64,000 nt of DNA, taken from assembly GCA_920105625.2 (NCBI GenBank), contig OV050030.1, forward strand, positions 113,442,814 through 113,506,813. Reading direction: 5' to 3'. A model generated the notes under the pieces. It saw nothing but the letters and a program-made list of their open reading frames with translations, had not been told where the DNA came from and did not search any database. Below, piece by piece: positions 20,881 to 31,320 of the stretch (the first letter of the stretch is position 1; every line of letters starts with the position of its first letter). This stretch comes from Clusia tigrina. Its lineage: Eukaryota > Arthropoda > Insecta > Diptera > Clusiidae. A program made the translations under genes and the position numbers.

Positions 20881-21760
20881 ATGAACCCCAAAGGGTCAAA
20901 TATTGCCTTCAACACTTGCACCTTTTTTTGTTGGTACGATATGATCCTGCAGTACATTTCGTTTTAGTCTGGCGAATTTAAAAATATACTTGGACGTGTC
21001 TTCTGCCGGATACCAATACATACCGCGAATTTTTTCGGTGGTTCCCAAGTCTTTTCGTTCTTGCTCGACAGTATTATCTCTGCATAGGCTCTGAAGCACG
21101 CTTGTAGAGTTTGACGTCTAGTTGCGGATATGGAAACCACCCGCTGTGTGATTGCTTTTTACTTGCATTGCTAATTCAAGAGCCTCTTCCTCGCTGTCCA
21201 CGCAATCGTTGAAAGTGTCTACATAGTGATGATATTTTTTTACTTCAACGGCTCGTGTGTATTGCTTTTCGAATTCTTCGGCGTTTTTATATCGGATGTA
21301 GTGTGCGATACAAGGTGCAAAATTGTTACCAAATAAAAGTGACTTCATTACGTATGTGCTTGTCTTGTGCTCTTCGTCGTATTTATCCCACCAGAGAAAG
21401 CGCTGGGCATATCACTTTTCTTCACGCAGATTTGGTGGAACATTTTTCTACGATGTCTCCGCATTCAGCAAATCGTCCGACTCTGACTGACATAAAAACA
21501 TCAATTAATGATGTTAGCAAATCTGAACCACTAAGCAGAAAGTCATTTAGCGATGTTCCATTGGATTTTGCTGCACCATGCCATACTAGCCTTTTTCTTC
21601 CTAGCTCATTTGGATTTATCATAATGAAGGTGGACAAATACCAAACACGTCTCGAGTAGGTCGCTCTTTCATATTCAGTAATATTTCTGGCATAGCCCTT
21701 TTGAATAAGGTTATCTATTTGCTTTTTAAAGGCAAAGATGTAACTTTCAGGTAGCTTTGC
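20881..21760 (-). pseudogene. BEL/Pao reverse transcriptase
   Basis: On the minus strand the fingers include RKRLVWHGAAKSNGTSLNDF and LLSGSDLLTSLIDV. The palm contains NNFAPCIAHYIRYKNAEEF. The catalytic box reads HYVDTFNDCVDSEEEALELA, where the YVDD box of active enzymes is YVDT, losing the second Asp. The thumb has IRGMYWYPAEDTSKYIF. Several frameshifts separate these blocks. A small deletion near 21390-21420 has removed part of the palm. Confidence 0.85.
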
Positions 21761-22270
21761 ATCGTGTTATTGGATTGCATTGGAAGGTTTAAATTGTCAA
21801 CTGTATGTATTTCACGCAAAGTGTATTTAGGGCCGTTGTATTTATATACTAGATATGACGACGGAAGTTTTTACTGATGCTTCCTCTACGCGAGTGGATC
21901 TCAAAGGATCTTTCTCACCTTTTAATCCTAAATCAACATAAAGCGATATTTCGATAAGTGTGCCAGGGGACCCTTCATCTAAAAAAGTGAATGTAATAAT
22001 AGATTTGCTCTTCAAGTACACTTTAAATGGAATTAATCTAAACTGTGACCCTTCTCTTTCTTCTCGTTGAGAATATTAAATTTTCCGCGTTTGTATAGCC
22101 GGCGATTTCGGGGCCTTTTGGAAGCTGTTGATGAATAGAAGCTATTCTTCCGGATTGACAAGGAAAATTGCAAGATCTTTTGGGACCTGCGAGCTGGGCT
22201 GCTGTCGGACCTGAGACTTGCGAACATTCGTTAATATATGTATTTGTGAATATAAGGGAATTTGCTTCAA
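21761..22270 (-). pseudogene. BEL/Pao protease and linker
   Basis: Near 21960 on the minus strand FLDEGSPGTLIEISLYVD fits the BEL/Pao protease (D-E-G-S active site), followed by LKGEKDPLRST. The stretch between gag and protease (22030-22230) would normally hold zinc knuckles but only isolated Cys residues remain. The linker from protease to RT is stop-rich. The protease would process the gag-pol polyprotein in an intact element. Confidence 0.7.
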
Positions 22271-22271
22271 T

Positions 22272-22992
22272 TTATTCTGCATTCCCTCCTGTTTGTGACA
22301 GTATCCAATATTTTTTCTCTAGGAAACGTTGTTGAATTCTGCGCTCTTCCTTAAGCATTTCCAAACGGAGATGACGTTGCCGAGCTAAATCACTTATATT
22401 CAGTATTGGCTGCATTTGAGTTTGAGGAGGTGGCAACTCTGCTGTTGAAATTGTCGGCAATTCCTTAAGCGCTTCCTTCGTTGTACGTGCCGGTGCAGAA
22501 TTTGTTGATGAACTTGGCATTGTGCTTGCTGATAAGGATACGCAATGCCATCCGATTCTTCGATTGGACATCCAGAATTTCATTATAATTATTTTCGGCA
22601 TACATATTATGCCACATATGTAAGGATGGGTACTTGCGTATATCAACAAATGCAGATATACCTGCAGTATATGTTGTTGATGTAGTAGTGGTTACCAAAG
22701 CTGTCCGCTGCGTGACTATCTCCAAGGATGGACCAGGCATTTTTGTAGGTTGGTATTGGATTGGTAAATCCATACCATGGCGGCGCGATGGGGGCGATGA
22801 GGGTTGCGGTGATGTAGGGATGCATATTTACTCATTGGTACCAATTTTGCTCCGAGTCGCTGTACATGCATTTCCACATGAGCTGCAGTTCCAACTGCTA
22901 TCTGCGATGGCACTGTCAACCGCTACACAGTCGAAGTGATACCAATGGTCACAACTATCGCATTGGACCATGCAGAGTACCTGTGCAATTAT
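22272..22992 (-). pseudogene. BEL/Pao gag with partial PHD-like zinc finger
   Basis: At the N-terminal end (about 22985-22850, minus strand) the reading has QCDSCDHWYHFDC and later WNCSSC. Their spacing (C-x2-C-x4-H-x2-C, then C-x2-C) is that of the last six ligands of a PHD finger; the first two Cys are not visible. Then comes a Pro/Thr-rich linker, a block with LALRILISKHNAKF-like residues, and a coiled coil with LARQRHLRLEMLKEERRIQQ near 22310-22390. The gag is split among frames. PHD fingers in host proteins read histone tails; a role in the retroelement, such as chromatin targeting, is inference. Confidence 0.7.
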
Positions 22993-23277
22993 AGTTTTCT
23001 GATGATTTCTTATTTTATGGCATTAATAAAAGAGAGGATTATTACAATTTTCAACAGCACTTTATTTTTACTTTTACTGAGCTTTCAAATATTAAGTATA
23101 TCCTCTCCCTATAACAACTTTTATTGAACTGTACTGTATTAAAATGGTTTGACCTTTATTAAGTGTGAGCGGCAACATTCCACACACCAGAGTACTGTTA
23201 TTCTTTATATAAAGTATACTAGATGTTGCAAGAAGGAGAGGTAATATGTAGGAAATGCAGCTATTTATGTATATACG
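22993..23277. other. Probable 5' flank or LTR remnant of the BEL/Pao element
   Basis: It lies upstream of the minus-strand gag. It has no coding potential and ends in a (TA)-rich tract. No second copy is available to define an LTR. Confidence 0.35.
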
Positions 23278-23307
23278 AGTATATATATACTTGTATATAT
23301 ATATACT

Positions 23308-23401
<94 letters not shown>

Positions 23402-23421
23402 TATATACGAGTATATATATT
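23278..23421. repeat. (TA)n microsatellite
   Basis: A nearly pure TA dinucleotide tract of more than 80 bp is flanked by TATACTTGTATA and ATATACGAGTATAT words. The long Tyr/Ile-rich translation across it is compositional and not a gene. Confidence 0.95.
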
Positions 23422-23826
23422 TTTTTTCTTCTCATTTATTAATTATTGTATCTTCAATATAAATTGGACTAAGAATAAGTAATCAAATCTTAACTCTATA
23501 ACTGTTTATTATTTAGTCCAGCCAATGCTAGACAAAAAAAAATTTGTTTCTTCGATTGCTTCTGTGGATGTCTTTCACGTCCCAACTAATGGACTGAGAG
23601 CAAGGGTGTTCCTCCTTCTCTGCCGACAGTGACCTCTATAACTTAGAATATTGAAGGCCAGTGGATTTGAGGGGAACTCAAACTTATTTATATACGTTGT
23701 CACATGTTTTGAAAACACAGTTTTCACAATCGGGACGTTTAGATCTTTATCAATGCACGATTTTTTGACATACCACGGAGAGGCTGTAATCGTTCAGAGG
23801 ATTTTATTTTGTCGCCTTTGAATTTT
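23422..23826 (-). other. 3' end region of a Jockey-type LINE
   Basis: It lies downstream of the minus-strand LINE reverse transcriptase. Near 23560-23620 there is a GC-richer patch that is probably the C-terminal tail of ORF2 or its 3' UTR. The exact end and poly-A tail could not be defined; a run of A at 23533-23541 is on the wrong strand for it. Confidence 0.4.
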
Positions 23827-25032
23827 TTATATATTTGACGCTGAGGCAGTACCCCATAACTGAATCCCGTAGCACCAAATTGGTTTTAGAATCGAGTTGT
23901 ATAGTAGAAGTTTACAGTCTAGGCTTAGTGTAGAATTTTTCCCAATAAGCCAATTAATTTGAACTGTTTTTAATTTCATTTGGATCAACTTTGCTTCTAT
24001 GTGGGTTTTCCATGTTAATCGACGATCAAGATGAATACAGAGGTATTTAACCTCGCTATGTTGCTGTATAGTCTGGGTGTTGATATGGATAGGCGGACAT
24101 GTTTCCCTGCGCAATGTAAATGTGATATGTACACATTTTTGTTCGTTAACCTTTATCCTCCATTGTTGTAATTATTTTTCCAACTGAGATATATATTCTT
24201 GTAATTTGCGGGATGCTTCTTGAGGGTTTTCGTGGACGCTTAGGAAATCTGTATCATCAGGCAATGTTGATACGTGGATATTATTGCTTATTGGCATAAC
24301 AGAGGCATTTATCAAATATAAGAAAGGACCCAAAATGCTGTCTTGGGGAACTCCAGCTTGAACCGGTTGAGGTGTGCTCAGAAAATTACTTCTTTGATGA
24401 TAAATTTTCGTCCAGTTAAATAGTTTTTAAATAGCTTATGAGTGTTTGCGGGTAGGTTTTGCTTTAATTTCAAAATTAAACCTTCATGCCATACTTATCA
24501 AAAGCCTGGCAAACGTCAATGAAGAGGGCAGAACAATATTTCTTTTCTTCGAACGTTTTTCTAACTATATTTACAAGTCTGTGTGTTTGTTCAATAGTGC
24601 TATGTTTTCTTCTGAATCCAAAATGCTTCCGTTCTCATTTAGTATGGCGGTCAGCTTGCTCATAAGTAATTTTTCAAATAGTTTTGACATATTAGATAAT
24701 AGGTTAATAGGTCTATAAGATTCTGCTTTCGTATGATCTTTTCCGGGCTTAGGTATGATGGTATTCAACGAACCATTCCATTCAGTAGGATACTGTTCGA
24801 GGCGTCAAATAGCATTAAAAATTAAAATAATTATTTTTCTTACTATACGGGGCAGTTCTAAAAGAATCTTATTACTGATTTTGTCATTACCTGGGGCTTT
24901 CCTCGAGTTTAAGCCAACAAAAGCGGCTTCAATATTCCGAATACTAAATCTCAGAGGAATGGCTGCTTCCGCGATCACTTTTGGCAGCACAACTATATCA
25001 GCAGATATGTTTGGAGTGAAAACGTTTTTCAA
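23827..25032 (-). pseudogene. Jockey-type LINE ORF2 reverse transcriptase
   Basis: On the minus strand the RT begins with FVGLNSRKAPGNDKISNKIL, then reads IIPKPGKDHTKAESYRPINL and LLSNMSKLFEKLL. The palm catalytic box (F/YADD) is near 24275 and reads LPDDTDFLSVHENPQ, so the Ala is replaced by Pro. The thumb has EVKYLCIHLDRRLTWKTHI and PIWCYGIQLWGTAS, typical for Jockey. Frame changes lie near 24790, 24560, 24300 and 24120. The enzyme would have used nicked target DNA as primer. Confidence 0.88.
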
Positions 25033-25397
25033 ATGGTTTACAAAAAGATTCCCATTTCAGTATCAGTTCTTGCCCAAGCTCCGCGAAAAGTTCGTAGGGG
25101 AGGCTTGCATAACTCAGGTTTTCTCAATCCTCTGGTTGCTCGCTATAGCAAATAATCTGTTTGTTGCGTTGCGTCGAGATCTTGCTGCAATTTCTGCAGA
25201 GATGCAGATTTTTTATATTCTAATAATTTTCTAAGCTGTTTGGTACATTCTTTGAGCCTAATGTTTAACTGCGGGGATCTGTATCGTTGGCATTATCTTC
25301 GAACTTTTCTTTTTTCAGACAAATGCATATTGTATTGACCTGTCCATTGGTAGAAGTAGCATGTTGAACAGCTTGCTTGAGGATTCCATCTAGCTTT

Positions 25398-25982
25398 CTA
25401 ATATAAGTATCTATGTATACCAGCATTCCAACTGCATGTTACTGAGGCCTCAACTAGAAACATTTCGCTGGGTACGCCACTTACCACTCGAAAATCAATA
25501 ACATCTGGAGTATTTTTTCGACCTGATGGCCAGTAGGTTGGCTGTCCACATGAAATTACCTTTAACCCCATTTTAGAAATTGTATCGAACAGAACACGTC
25601 TCTTCGGTGTGATTAGCCGTGATCCAGAAAGTATGCTTAGCGTTGTAATCACCAGCTGCCAGAAAACGTGGTCCTAGTGATTTATAAAAGGTACGGTTTC
25701 GACGCAAATATTTATTGCCTGAAGGTAATCCTCACGAGTGCCTCTCAGAGAATAGTGTTTGAGTCGCGACTTTATAAGTATTGCCGAGCCACTACAAGAT
25801 CTACCTCGGGGGACCTTGGTGTCGTATAAAGTATATCCATTGATTTTTAAAAAGCTTCTAGACGTCAAATGTGTCTCAGAGGTCAGCATTACGTCAATTT
25901 GTTTATCCAATAGGAAATATTCAAGCTCATTTTCATGTTGGTGGCTGCCGTTTGCGTTCCAGAAACAGATTTTTAAGTTCAT
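25398..25982 (-). pseudogene. Jockey-type LINE ORF2 AP endonuclease
   Basis: ORF2 starts at 25982 with MNLKICFWNANGSHQHENEL, followed by MLTSETHLTSRS and RSCSGSAILIKS. After a deletion at about 25660 it continues with GSRLITPKRRVLFDTISK, then GQPTYWPSGRKNTPDVIDF. The Asp-Phe-Asn block that should precede GSRL is lost in the break, so an important catalytic Asp is absent. The start codon is the natural one because it aligns with other Jockey ORF2 proteins and follows ORF1 after a short gap. Confidence 0.85.
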
Positions 25983-26048
25983 GGTTTATTTAATACGGCC
26001 AGCAGTTTAGATTGCATTTTCAATATTTCCTGCAAATGTTCCTGTAAA

Positions 26049-26391
26049 CTATTTACTGCCTGTAAAACTATTTACTGCCTGAATTAAAGTCTCTATTATA
26101 GCTTGAAGGCTACCAAAATTAAAGCTGTGAATTTCGTTTGCTGGTGGCTCTTTTTGCACAATAATCTGGCCAGACTTAAAAACATTAGCATATGAAAATT
26201 TACTGGTAGATGGTTTGGCTGACTGTAGGAAATTGTTGTTAAGCAGATTCATGGACTAAGTGGATATAGGATTAGATTTGTGGTCAAAGATTGATTAACG
26301 TGCGCGTAAATAGGGCAGCCCATATAGTTGGCAGTGTGGTTTCCACCGCAATTGCTACATTTTTTTTATTTTTGGGACATCTTTATGATTG
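26049..26391 (-). pseudogene. Jockey-type LINE ORF1, C-terminal part
   Basis: Near 26360 on the minus strand CSNCGGNHTANYMGCPIY is the last of three zinc knuckles typical of Jockey ORF1. A tail with SKFSYANVFKSG and a final Gln/Asn-rich helix follows, ending at 26049. The preceding knuckle lies at 42187 and beyond, on the other side of the BEL/Pao insertion. The insertion therefore falls between knuckles. Confidence 0.85.
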
Positions 26392-26396
26392 ACACA
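26392..26396 (+). repeat. Target-site duplication, left (ACACA)
   Basis: ACACA directly precedes the TGTTAATTAC start of the 5' LTR and recurs directly after the 3' LTR at 42182-42186. A 5-bp duplication is usual for BEL/Pao integration. Confidence 0.85.
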
Positions 26397-27016
26397 TGTT
26401 AATTACATTAACAGTTGATGTGCAAACCTCATTGGGAGGTATGTAACATTCAAACTTTTAATGCATAACATCTTCTTTTTCATACAAATAGGCGTGTGTT
26501 AAGCAAACCTTGCCAACTTAATGATGAAATTTGCATTGTTGACAAGAACTCCAATATATACTACATCAGCGAAGGCATTGCACTGGATGAAACATGATAT
26601 CAAGTGCAATACGCTGAAAAACTCAATTCAAGGCCAACTTGCAAATTTGTCAATAACGCACATTTCATGGTTATGTTTTCAGTTCAATAATACCTAATAT
26701 GTATAGCCAAATTATATGTAATATATGTATATAGAAAAATGAATAAATACCCACGATTGGCACATCCAAAAGTCAGTCAATCAGTAAGAGTTAACTGTGA
26801 GTCTTTTCATTTTAACTTAACATTGATTGATTCTCCTTCTCCGACACCAAGGTTTATGTGCCTGTTGTCAAACCCACCATCAACTCGGTACAAGCACCGC
26901 TGTTGACGTTAGGTCTTTCTTCAACGATACCAAGGTTTACGTGCCTGGTGTCAAGTTTATAATCAACTCTCTACAAAAACCGTAGTTGAAATTCAGCTGT
27001 TAAATCTAGTTTAACA
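26397..27016 (+). repeat. 5' LTR of the outer BEL/Pao element
   Basis: It begins TGTTAATTACATTAACAGTT and ends TCTAGTTTAACA. Near 26740-26760 AATAAATACCC may serve as the polyadenylation signal. The last 170 bases contain two diverged copies of a block of about 90 bp with CCAAGGTTTA(T/C)GTGCCTG. The partner LTR is at 41545-42181. Confidence 0.9.
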
Positions 27017-27019
27017 TTT

Positions 27020-27034
27020 TGGTGACCCCGAAGT
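27020..27034 (+). promoter_or_regulatory. Primer-binding site, tRNA-Trp-like
   Basis: TGGTGACCCCGAAGT follows the LTR after a TTT spacer. The first 12 bases are complementary to the CCA end of animal tRNA-Trp, with one mismatch after that. The tRNA assignment is from known tRNA sequence and was not searched. Confidence 0.7.
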
Positions 27035-27328
27035 TTTCAACCTTCTGAGTATCAGATAACTGGTTCAAGTGCCAAGTATCCATCGATCTACTGATCATTG
27101 AAACATCCTTCAGTAGGCAGCAAACAGCTACCAACGTAGTATCCATATTCAACAATCAAGTCCTAAGCTAGTAACCTGCAGAAGACTTCAGACATTATAT
27201 ACATCATCAAGCTATCAAGTGTCCTGTAACCAGCAGACGACAACAATCAAGTCAGCATTAGCCGGTAACCAGCAGACGACAACAACGAATCCTGCACATA
27301 ACATTAAAAAACACGATACGTCATCATC

Positions 27329-28657
27329 ATGGGAATGGATGAACTATCATTGAGGCAAGATGAACTTGCACTGGCTCTACAAAAAGCTATAGCCAATTAC
27401 AAGAAGGCGCCACAAGAGCGCAGAACAATAGATGTCATAACAACAAACGCCAAGGAGCTGGATGAATTGTGGGTACAGTTTGACAAACTCGACAATACCA
27501 TCCGCGACCAACATGGCAAGGAAGTAGAACACCCGTATTTCGTGAAGGATTTACACACTGCCATTCGCACGAAATACCGAGAAGCACGCGATGAGATGGA
27601 CAGAGCAGTACAGGCCATCAAACGTCTCCAGGCAGCATCAACCTCAAAGGCTGCACCGGAGGTACTCAAAAGAGTACAGTCGCCGCAGCCAGCCACCAGA
27701 CAAAGCGAATCAAGCACCGTGATACCTGCCTCCAGAGGTCCGTCAAGTCGGCTATGCTCACTAATTGACAAACAAAAGAAGTCAACAGACACAGCTAGCA
27801 AACTACTTAGCCAAGTGCTTAATAGTGTGACACAACAAACATCGCACTATTATGCAATGCAGGCGAAGACAGTAGATACGCATTGGAAATCTGCCCAGGA
27901 CCTGCACCAAAGGATCTGGTTATCTGATGAGCCCAGCTCATACGACTACGAGGGTTTTGCCCAGATTGAGCAAGCAATCACTGCACAGATTTTGCAGCTT
28001 CAAGATATGGCTCGAGAATCAGCGGCATCAATTATGCAAGCCTCTCCAACAGCAGTCAACAGGCAAACAGCCAATATGACGACATCAGGTCTAAAACTTC
28101 CCAAGGTTGAACTACCAAAATTCGATGGCAGCTACCACAAGTGGAGGCAGTTCCACGATATATTTATGGAGTTGGTCGACAAACAACCAATTCCAGCTTA
28201 CCAAAAGATGTGGTTCTTGAAGTCCAGTTTATCCGGTCAGGAGGAAGGACTAATTCGGCACTTCACAGCATCGGGAAATGATTACGAGGCTGCATGGGCG
28301 GTGGTCAAGGATCGATATGAAAACCCTCGGCTGCTGATAAACGCAACGTTAAGCAGACTGCTCTCCCAACCGACAATCAACAACGATCAGGCATCAGCGA
28401 TTAAGTTCCTCCACGACACTACCAAGGAGTGCATCATGACTCTACAAGGTCTAGGAGTGAGCACCGACAGCTGGGACTCCATTCTGCTGCACATGTTAAC
28501 CCAAAACCTGCACAAAACCACTCACGCATTATGGGAGCAATCCTTAAAACAGCCGAAGGAGATACCATCTGTAAACGAATTCCTGAAATTCCTTGAACTT
28601 AGATTCCAGTCATTGGAAGCTTTAGGAGGTAGACTCAACAAGGATGCGGCAGAATAA
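27329..28657 (+). CDS. BEL/Pao gag (outer element), largely intact
   Basis: This 442-residue frame is one of the best-preserved in the window. The first ATG follows the 5' leader. Residues 1-110 form a charged helical region (DELWVQFDKLDNTIRD), and residues 110-200 are a Ser/Thr/Gln-rich linker. From about residue 255 the capsid-like domain typical of Pao gag (DUF1759-like) reads LPKVELPKFDGSYHKWRQF, then MWFLKSSLSG and AWAVVKDRYENPR. The frame ends at a TAA just before the zinc knuckles, which lie in the same frame. A premature stop therefore cuts gag from its nucleocapsid and pol. Confidence 0.88.
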   Translation: MGMDELSLRQDELALALQKAIANYKKAPQERRTIDVITTNAKELDELWVQFDKLDNTIRDQHGKEVEHPYFVKDLHTAIRTKYREARDEMDRAVQAIKRLQAASTSKAAPEVLKRVQSPQPATRQSESSTVIPASRGPSSRLCSLIDKQKKSTDTASKLLSQVLNSVTQQTSHYYAMQAKTVDTHWKSAQDLHQRIWLSDEPSSYDYEGFAQIEQAITAQILQLQDMARESAASIMQASPTAVNRQTANMTTSGLKLPKVELPKFDGSYHKWRQFHDIFMELVDKQPIPAYQKMWFLKSSLSGQEEGLIRHFTASGNDYEAAWAVVKDRYENPRLLINATLSRLLSQPTINNDQASAIKFLHDTTKECIMTLQGLGVSTDSWDSILLHMLTQNLHKTTHALWEQSLKQPKEIPSVNEFLKFLELRFQSLEALGGRLNKDAAE

Positions 28658-29500
28658 GGGCGACCAAGGGCCTACCAGGCGTTAAGTGTCTCAGTGCCAA
28701 CAGGTCCAGCATGCATCACATGCAACCAACATCATGCGCTATTTCAATGTCAAGATTTTCTCAAAATGACACCAAGTCACCGGTTAAACACAGTCCAAAC
28801 AGCAAACTAATGTGTAAACTGTCTGAAAGGTGGGCACAATGCCAAATCTTGCTTGTCAGGCAACTGCACCAAATGCAATAGAAAAAACAACACGTTGTTG
28901 CATCTAAAAGCACGGGAGTAGACCACAAGAGGAAACCGATCAACACTAACCAATTTAAACGCCACTACCTCCAAAGCAGCAGCACCATCAACTACAACTG
29001 TTTCCACTACTGCAGTGGCATCAGCAGCCAGCGACATCATGCCTACAAATCGAAGCTGTAGTTATGTCTTGTAGGGAACAGCTAAAATCAGAATAATAGC
29101 TGCGAATGCAAGATCGGGTGAATTTAGAGCCATTCACGACTCAGGATCACAAATCAACATCGTCTCCGAGCGTGTCATTAAAAGACTAGGTATATATCCA
29201 ATCGAGGCTTCGTTGTGCATTGAAGGTATTGGAAATGCCCAAAGAAGAGCTACGCACCGCGCTCACATGAATCTGGAATCTTGAACAAGCAACTTTGCAG
29301 CCGACTTCGAGGCATTTGTGCTGCCAAGCATTGGCCCAACTCAACCAGCTCAGCAGATAAACGTTAAAAAATGGCCGATTCCTAAGGGTGTTTTCAACTG
29401 GCTGATCCGGACTTTTATCAACCAGGAAAAATCGATGTTCTCTTGGGCGCAGAGCTGTATTACGACTTCATAGAAATGGGCCAAATCAAACTTTCCTGTG
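28658..29500 (+). pseudogene. BEL/Pao nucleocapsid knuckles and protease (outer)
   Basis: In the gag frame after the first stop, knuckles read CITCNQHHALFQC, CVNCLKGGHNAKSC and CTKCNRKNNTLLH, the pattern normal for Pao gag. A second in-frame stop lies near 28808. The protease near 29130 has AIHDSGSQINIVSERVIKRL, with the D-S-G active site intact. Downstream, PGKIDVLLGAELYYDF is the segment linking protease to RT, in another frame. Stops near 29083 and 29283 and shifts near 29395 and 29500 break the gene. Confidence 0.85.
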
Positions 29501-30745
29501 AGCTCCACTCATGCAAAACACAACGCTTGGTTGGGTGATAAGTGGAAAAATTGGCCAAAGCTCAACAAAAACAGCAATATGTACACTGGTCAGGAGAATG
29601 GTTCCCTCAACGACACTCTTGAAAAATTCTGGCAACTTGAAGGATGTGATTCACCTAGCTGTAAGTTTACAACCGCCGAGCGTCGATGTGAAGAACATTT
29701 TCTGCAAAATTATCATAGTGATTACAATGGGCGCTTCATAGTGAAATTGCCGTTCCAAACTACTCCAAACCAACTGGGAGAATCGCGGAAGTTAGCTCTG
29801 CAACGATTCATGACAATTGAACGAAAAATGATAAAGATTCCTGAATTCAAGGCCCAATATCTAGCCTTCATGCGAGAATACGAGAAGCTTGGTCATATGG
29901 AAGAGGTTGACATAACTAGCATCAAGGGTTCCCACTACTTTCTTCCACATCATGCCGTTTTGAAGCCAGACAGCTCAACGACAAAGCTAAGAGTCTTATT
30001 CGATGCTTCAGCCAAAACATCAACAAATGTATCTTTAAACAATTTTTTGGCAACAGGACCAACTATCCAGGAAGATGTGTTCACTATTCTTTTGCGTTTC
30101 CGGCTCCCTCGATTTGTCTTTACAGCCAACATTGAAAATATGTATCGACAAGTGCGAGTAGATAAAGACGATCAAAAGTTCCAACTTATCTGGTGGAGAG
30201 AGGATCCCTCACATCCCATGAAGTGGTATCAGCTCACGACAGTCCCCTACGGTACAACATCTGCACCGTATTTGGCTATCCGCACACTTCAGGCTCTGGC
30301 TGACGATCAAGCCAATATTTACCAACTAAGAGCAGAAGTCGTAAAATACAATTTTTTTGTCGATGATGTGTTGAGCGGATCTGATCATCTCTCCACTGCA
30401 TGTGAAATACAGCGGCAACTTCGACTCATGCTTAGTTCCGCGGGTTTCAATTTACGGAAATGGTGCGCGAATCACCCAAGGTTACTAGAAGAAATTCCAG
30501 TCACGGACCGTGAAGTAAATATGGAATTCGGTGACACACTGGACGACAACATCAAAACAATGGGATTGATCTGGAGCCCTTCTAATGATGACTTTAAGGT
30601 CAAGCTTGGTGTAGTAGAATCCGGTAGGATAACAAAGCGTTCAGCCTTAGCAGATATTTCACGTATTTTTGATCCCTTGGCTTCGTTGCGCCAGTTACGA
30701 CCACAGCAAAGGTATTCCTTCAATAACTATGGAAACTTAAAGTAG
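29501..30745 (+). pseudogene. BEL/Pao reverse transcriptase (outer)
   Basis: A mostly open frame holds the Pao RT. The early part has CEEHFLQNYHSDYNGRF and GESRKLALQRF. The fingers have FLPHHAVLKPDSSTTKLRV and FDASAKTSTNVSLNNFLATG. The palm has RLPRFVFTANIENMYRQVRV, YGTTSAPYLAIRTLQALA and the catalytic YNFFVDDVLSGS. A local frame excursion at about 29510-29580 replaces the TTLGWVISG segment, and a frameshift at about 30695 ends the domain early. The catalytic Asp pair (VDD) is intact. Confidence 0.88.
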
Positions 30746-31320
30746 ACTGGGATACAGAACTTCCAGCACCACTTCACAAAACTTGGCTAACCTTCAAAAA
30801 GGACTTGCAGAAGTTAGAAACCATCAGCGTGCCACGCCACGTCTTCGGTCGCACAGTACCCAAGGACCCTCAAGTACAAATTTTCGCTGCCGCATCAGAA
30901 CGTGCCTATGGAGCGGTAGCATACATGCGAACACAAGATTGCCAAAACCAGATAATCGTTCGCTTCCTATGTGCGAAATCACGAGTAGCTTCAACAAAGC
31001 AAGTAACATTACCAAGACTGGAATTGTGCGCTGCTAAGGTCGCCGTGGAATTAATGCAGAAGCTCCATGAAAGCCCATTCTCCAAAGGCGTTACGTTGGT
31101 CTGATTCCACAGCGGTTCTGGGATGGATAAATGCAGAATCAGCACACTACCACACATTCGTAGCCAACCAAATTTCGGCTATTCAGCAAGCAACTAATCC
31201 ACAACAATGGAGTCACGTGCCGTCCCAAGACAATCCCGCAGACTTGGTATCAAGAGGCCTGACAGCAGCTAAATTGGTAGACAACCTGTTTTGGCTATAT
31301 GGACCTAAGTTCCTGCACGG
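30746..31320 (+). pseudogene. BEL/Pao RNase H (outer)
   Basis: The domain starts in one frame with ISVPRHVFGRTV and QIFAAASERAYGAVAYM. In active relatives the third residue of the FADAS motif is Asp; here it is Ala, removing a catalytic carboxylate. It continues with LPRLELCAAKVAVELM, where the catalytic Glu is present. A frameshift near 31080 moves the rest to another frame: RWSDSTAVLGWI, then QWSHVPSQDNPADLVSRGL. The frameshift and the Asp-to-Ala change indicate an inactive enzyme. Confidence 0.85.

Larger units (their letters stand above)
19206..22992 (-). mobile_element. BEL/Pao retrotransposon, minus strand, degenerate
   Basis: From right to left on the minus strand the order is PHD-like finger and coiled-coil gag, protease, RT, RNase H and integrase. 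This is BEL/Pao order. A 0.3-kb LOA 3' fragment (19681-20000) is inserted between RNase H and integrase. Paired LTRs could not be recognised. Decay is strong but the domains are still clear. Confidence 0.85.
23520..26391 (-). mobile_element. Jockey-type LINE (copy 1), 3' part, minus strand
   Basis: Read on the minus strand, the C-terminal end of ORF1 (26391-26049), a 66-bp gap, and ORF2 with endonuclease and RT follow in order. At 26391 the element is interrupted by a BEL/Pao insertion; the matching ORF1 sequence continues at 42187. The two halves are bounded by the same 5-bp word ACACA. Stops and frameshifts pervade both ORFs. Confidence 0.88.

Noticed and set aside
23223..23462. Open frame rich in Tyr and Ile
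   Set aside because: It is the translation of a TA microsatellite.
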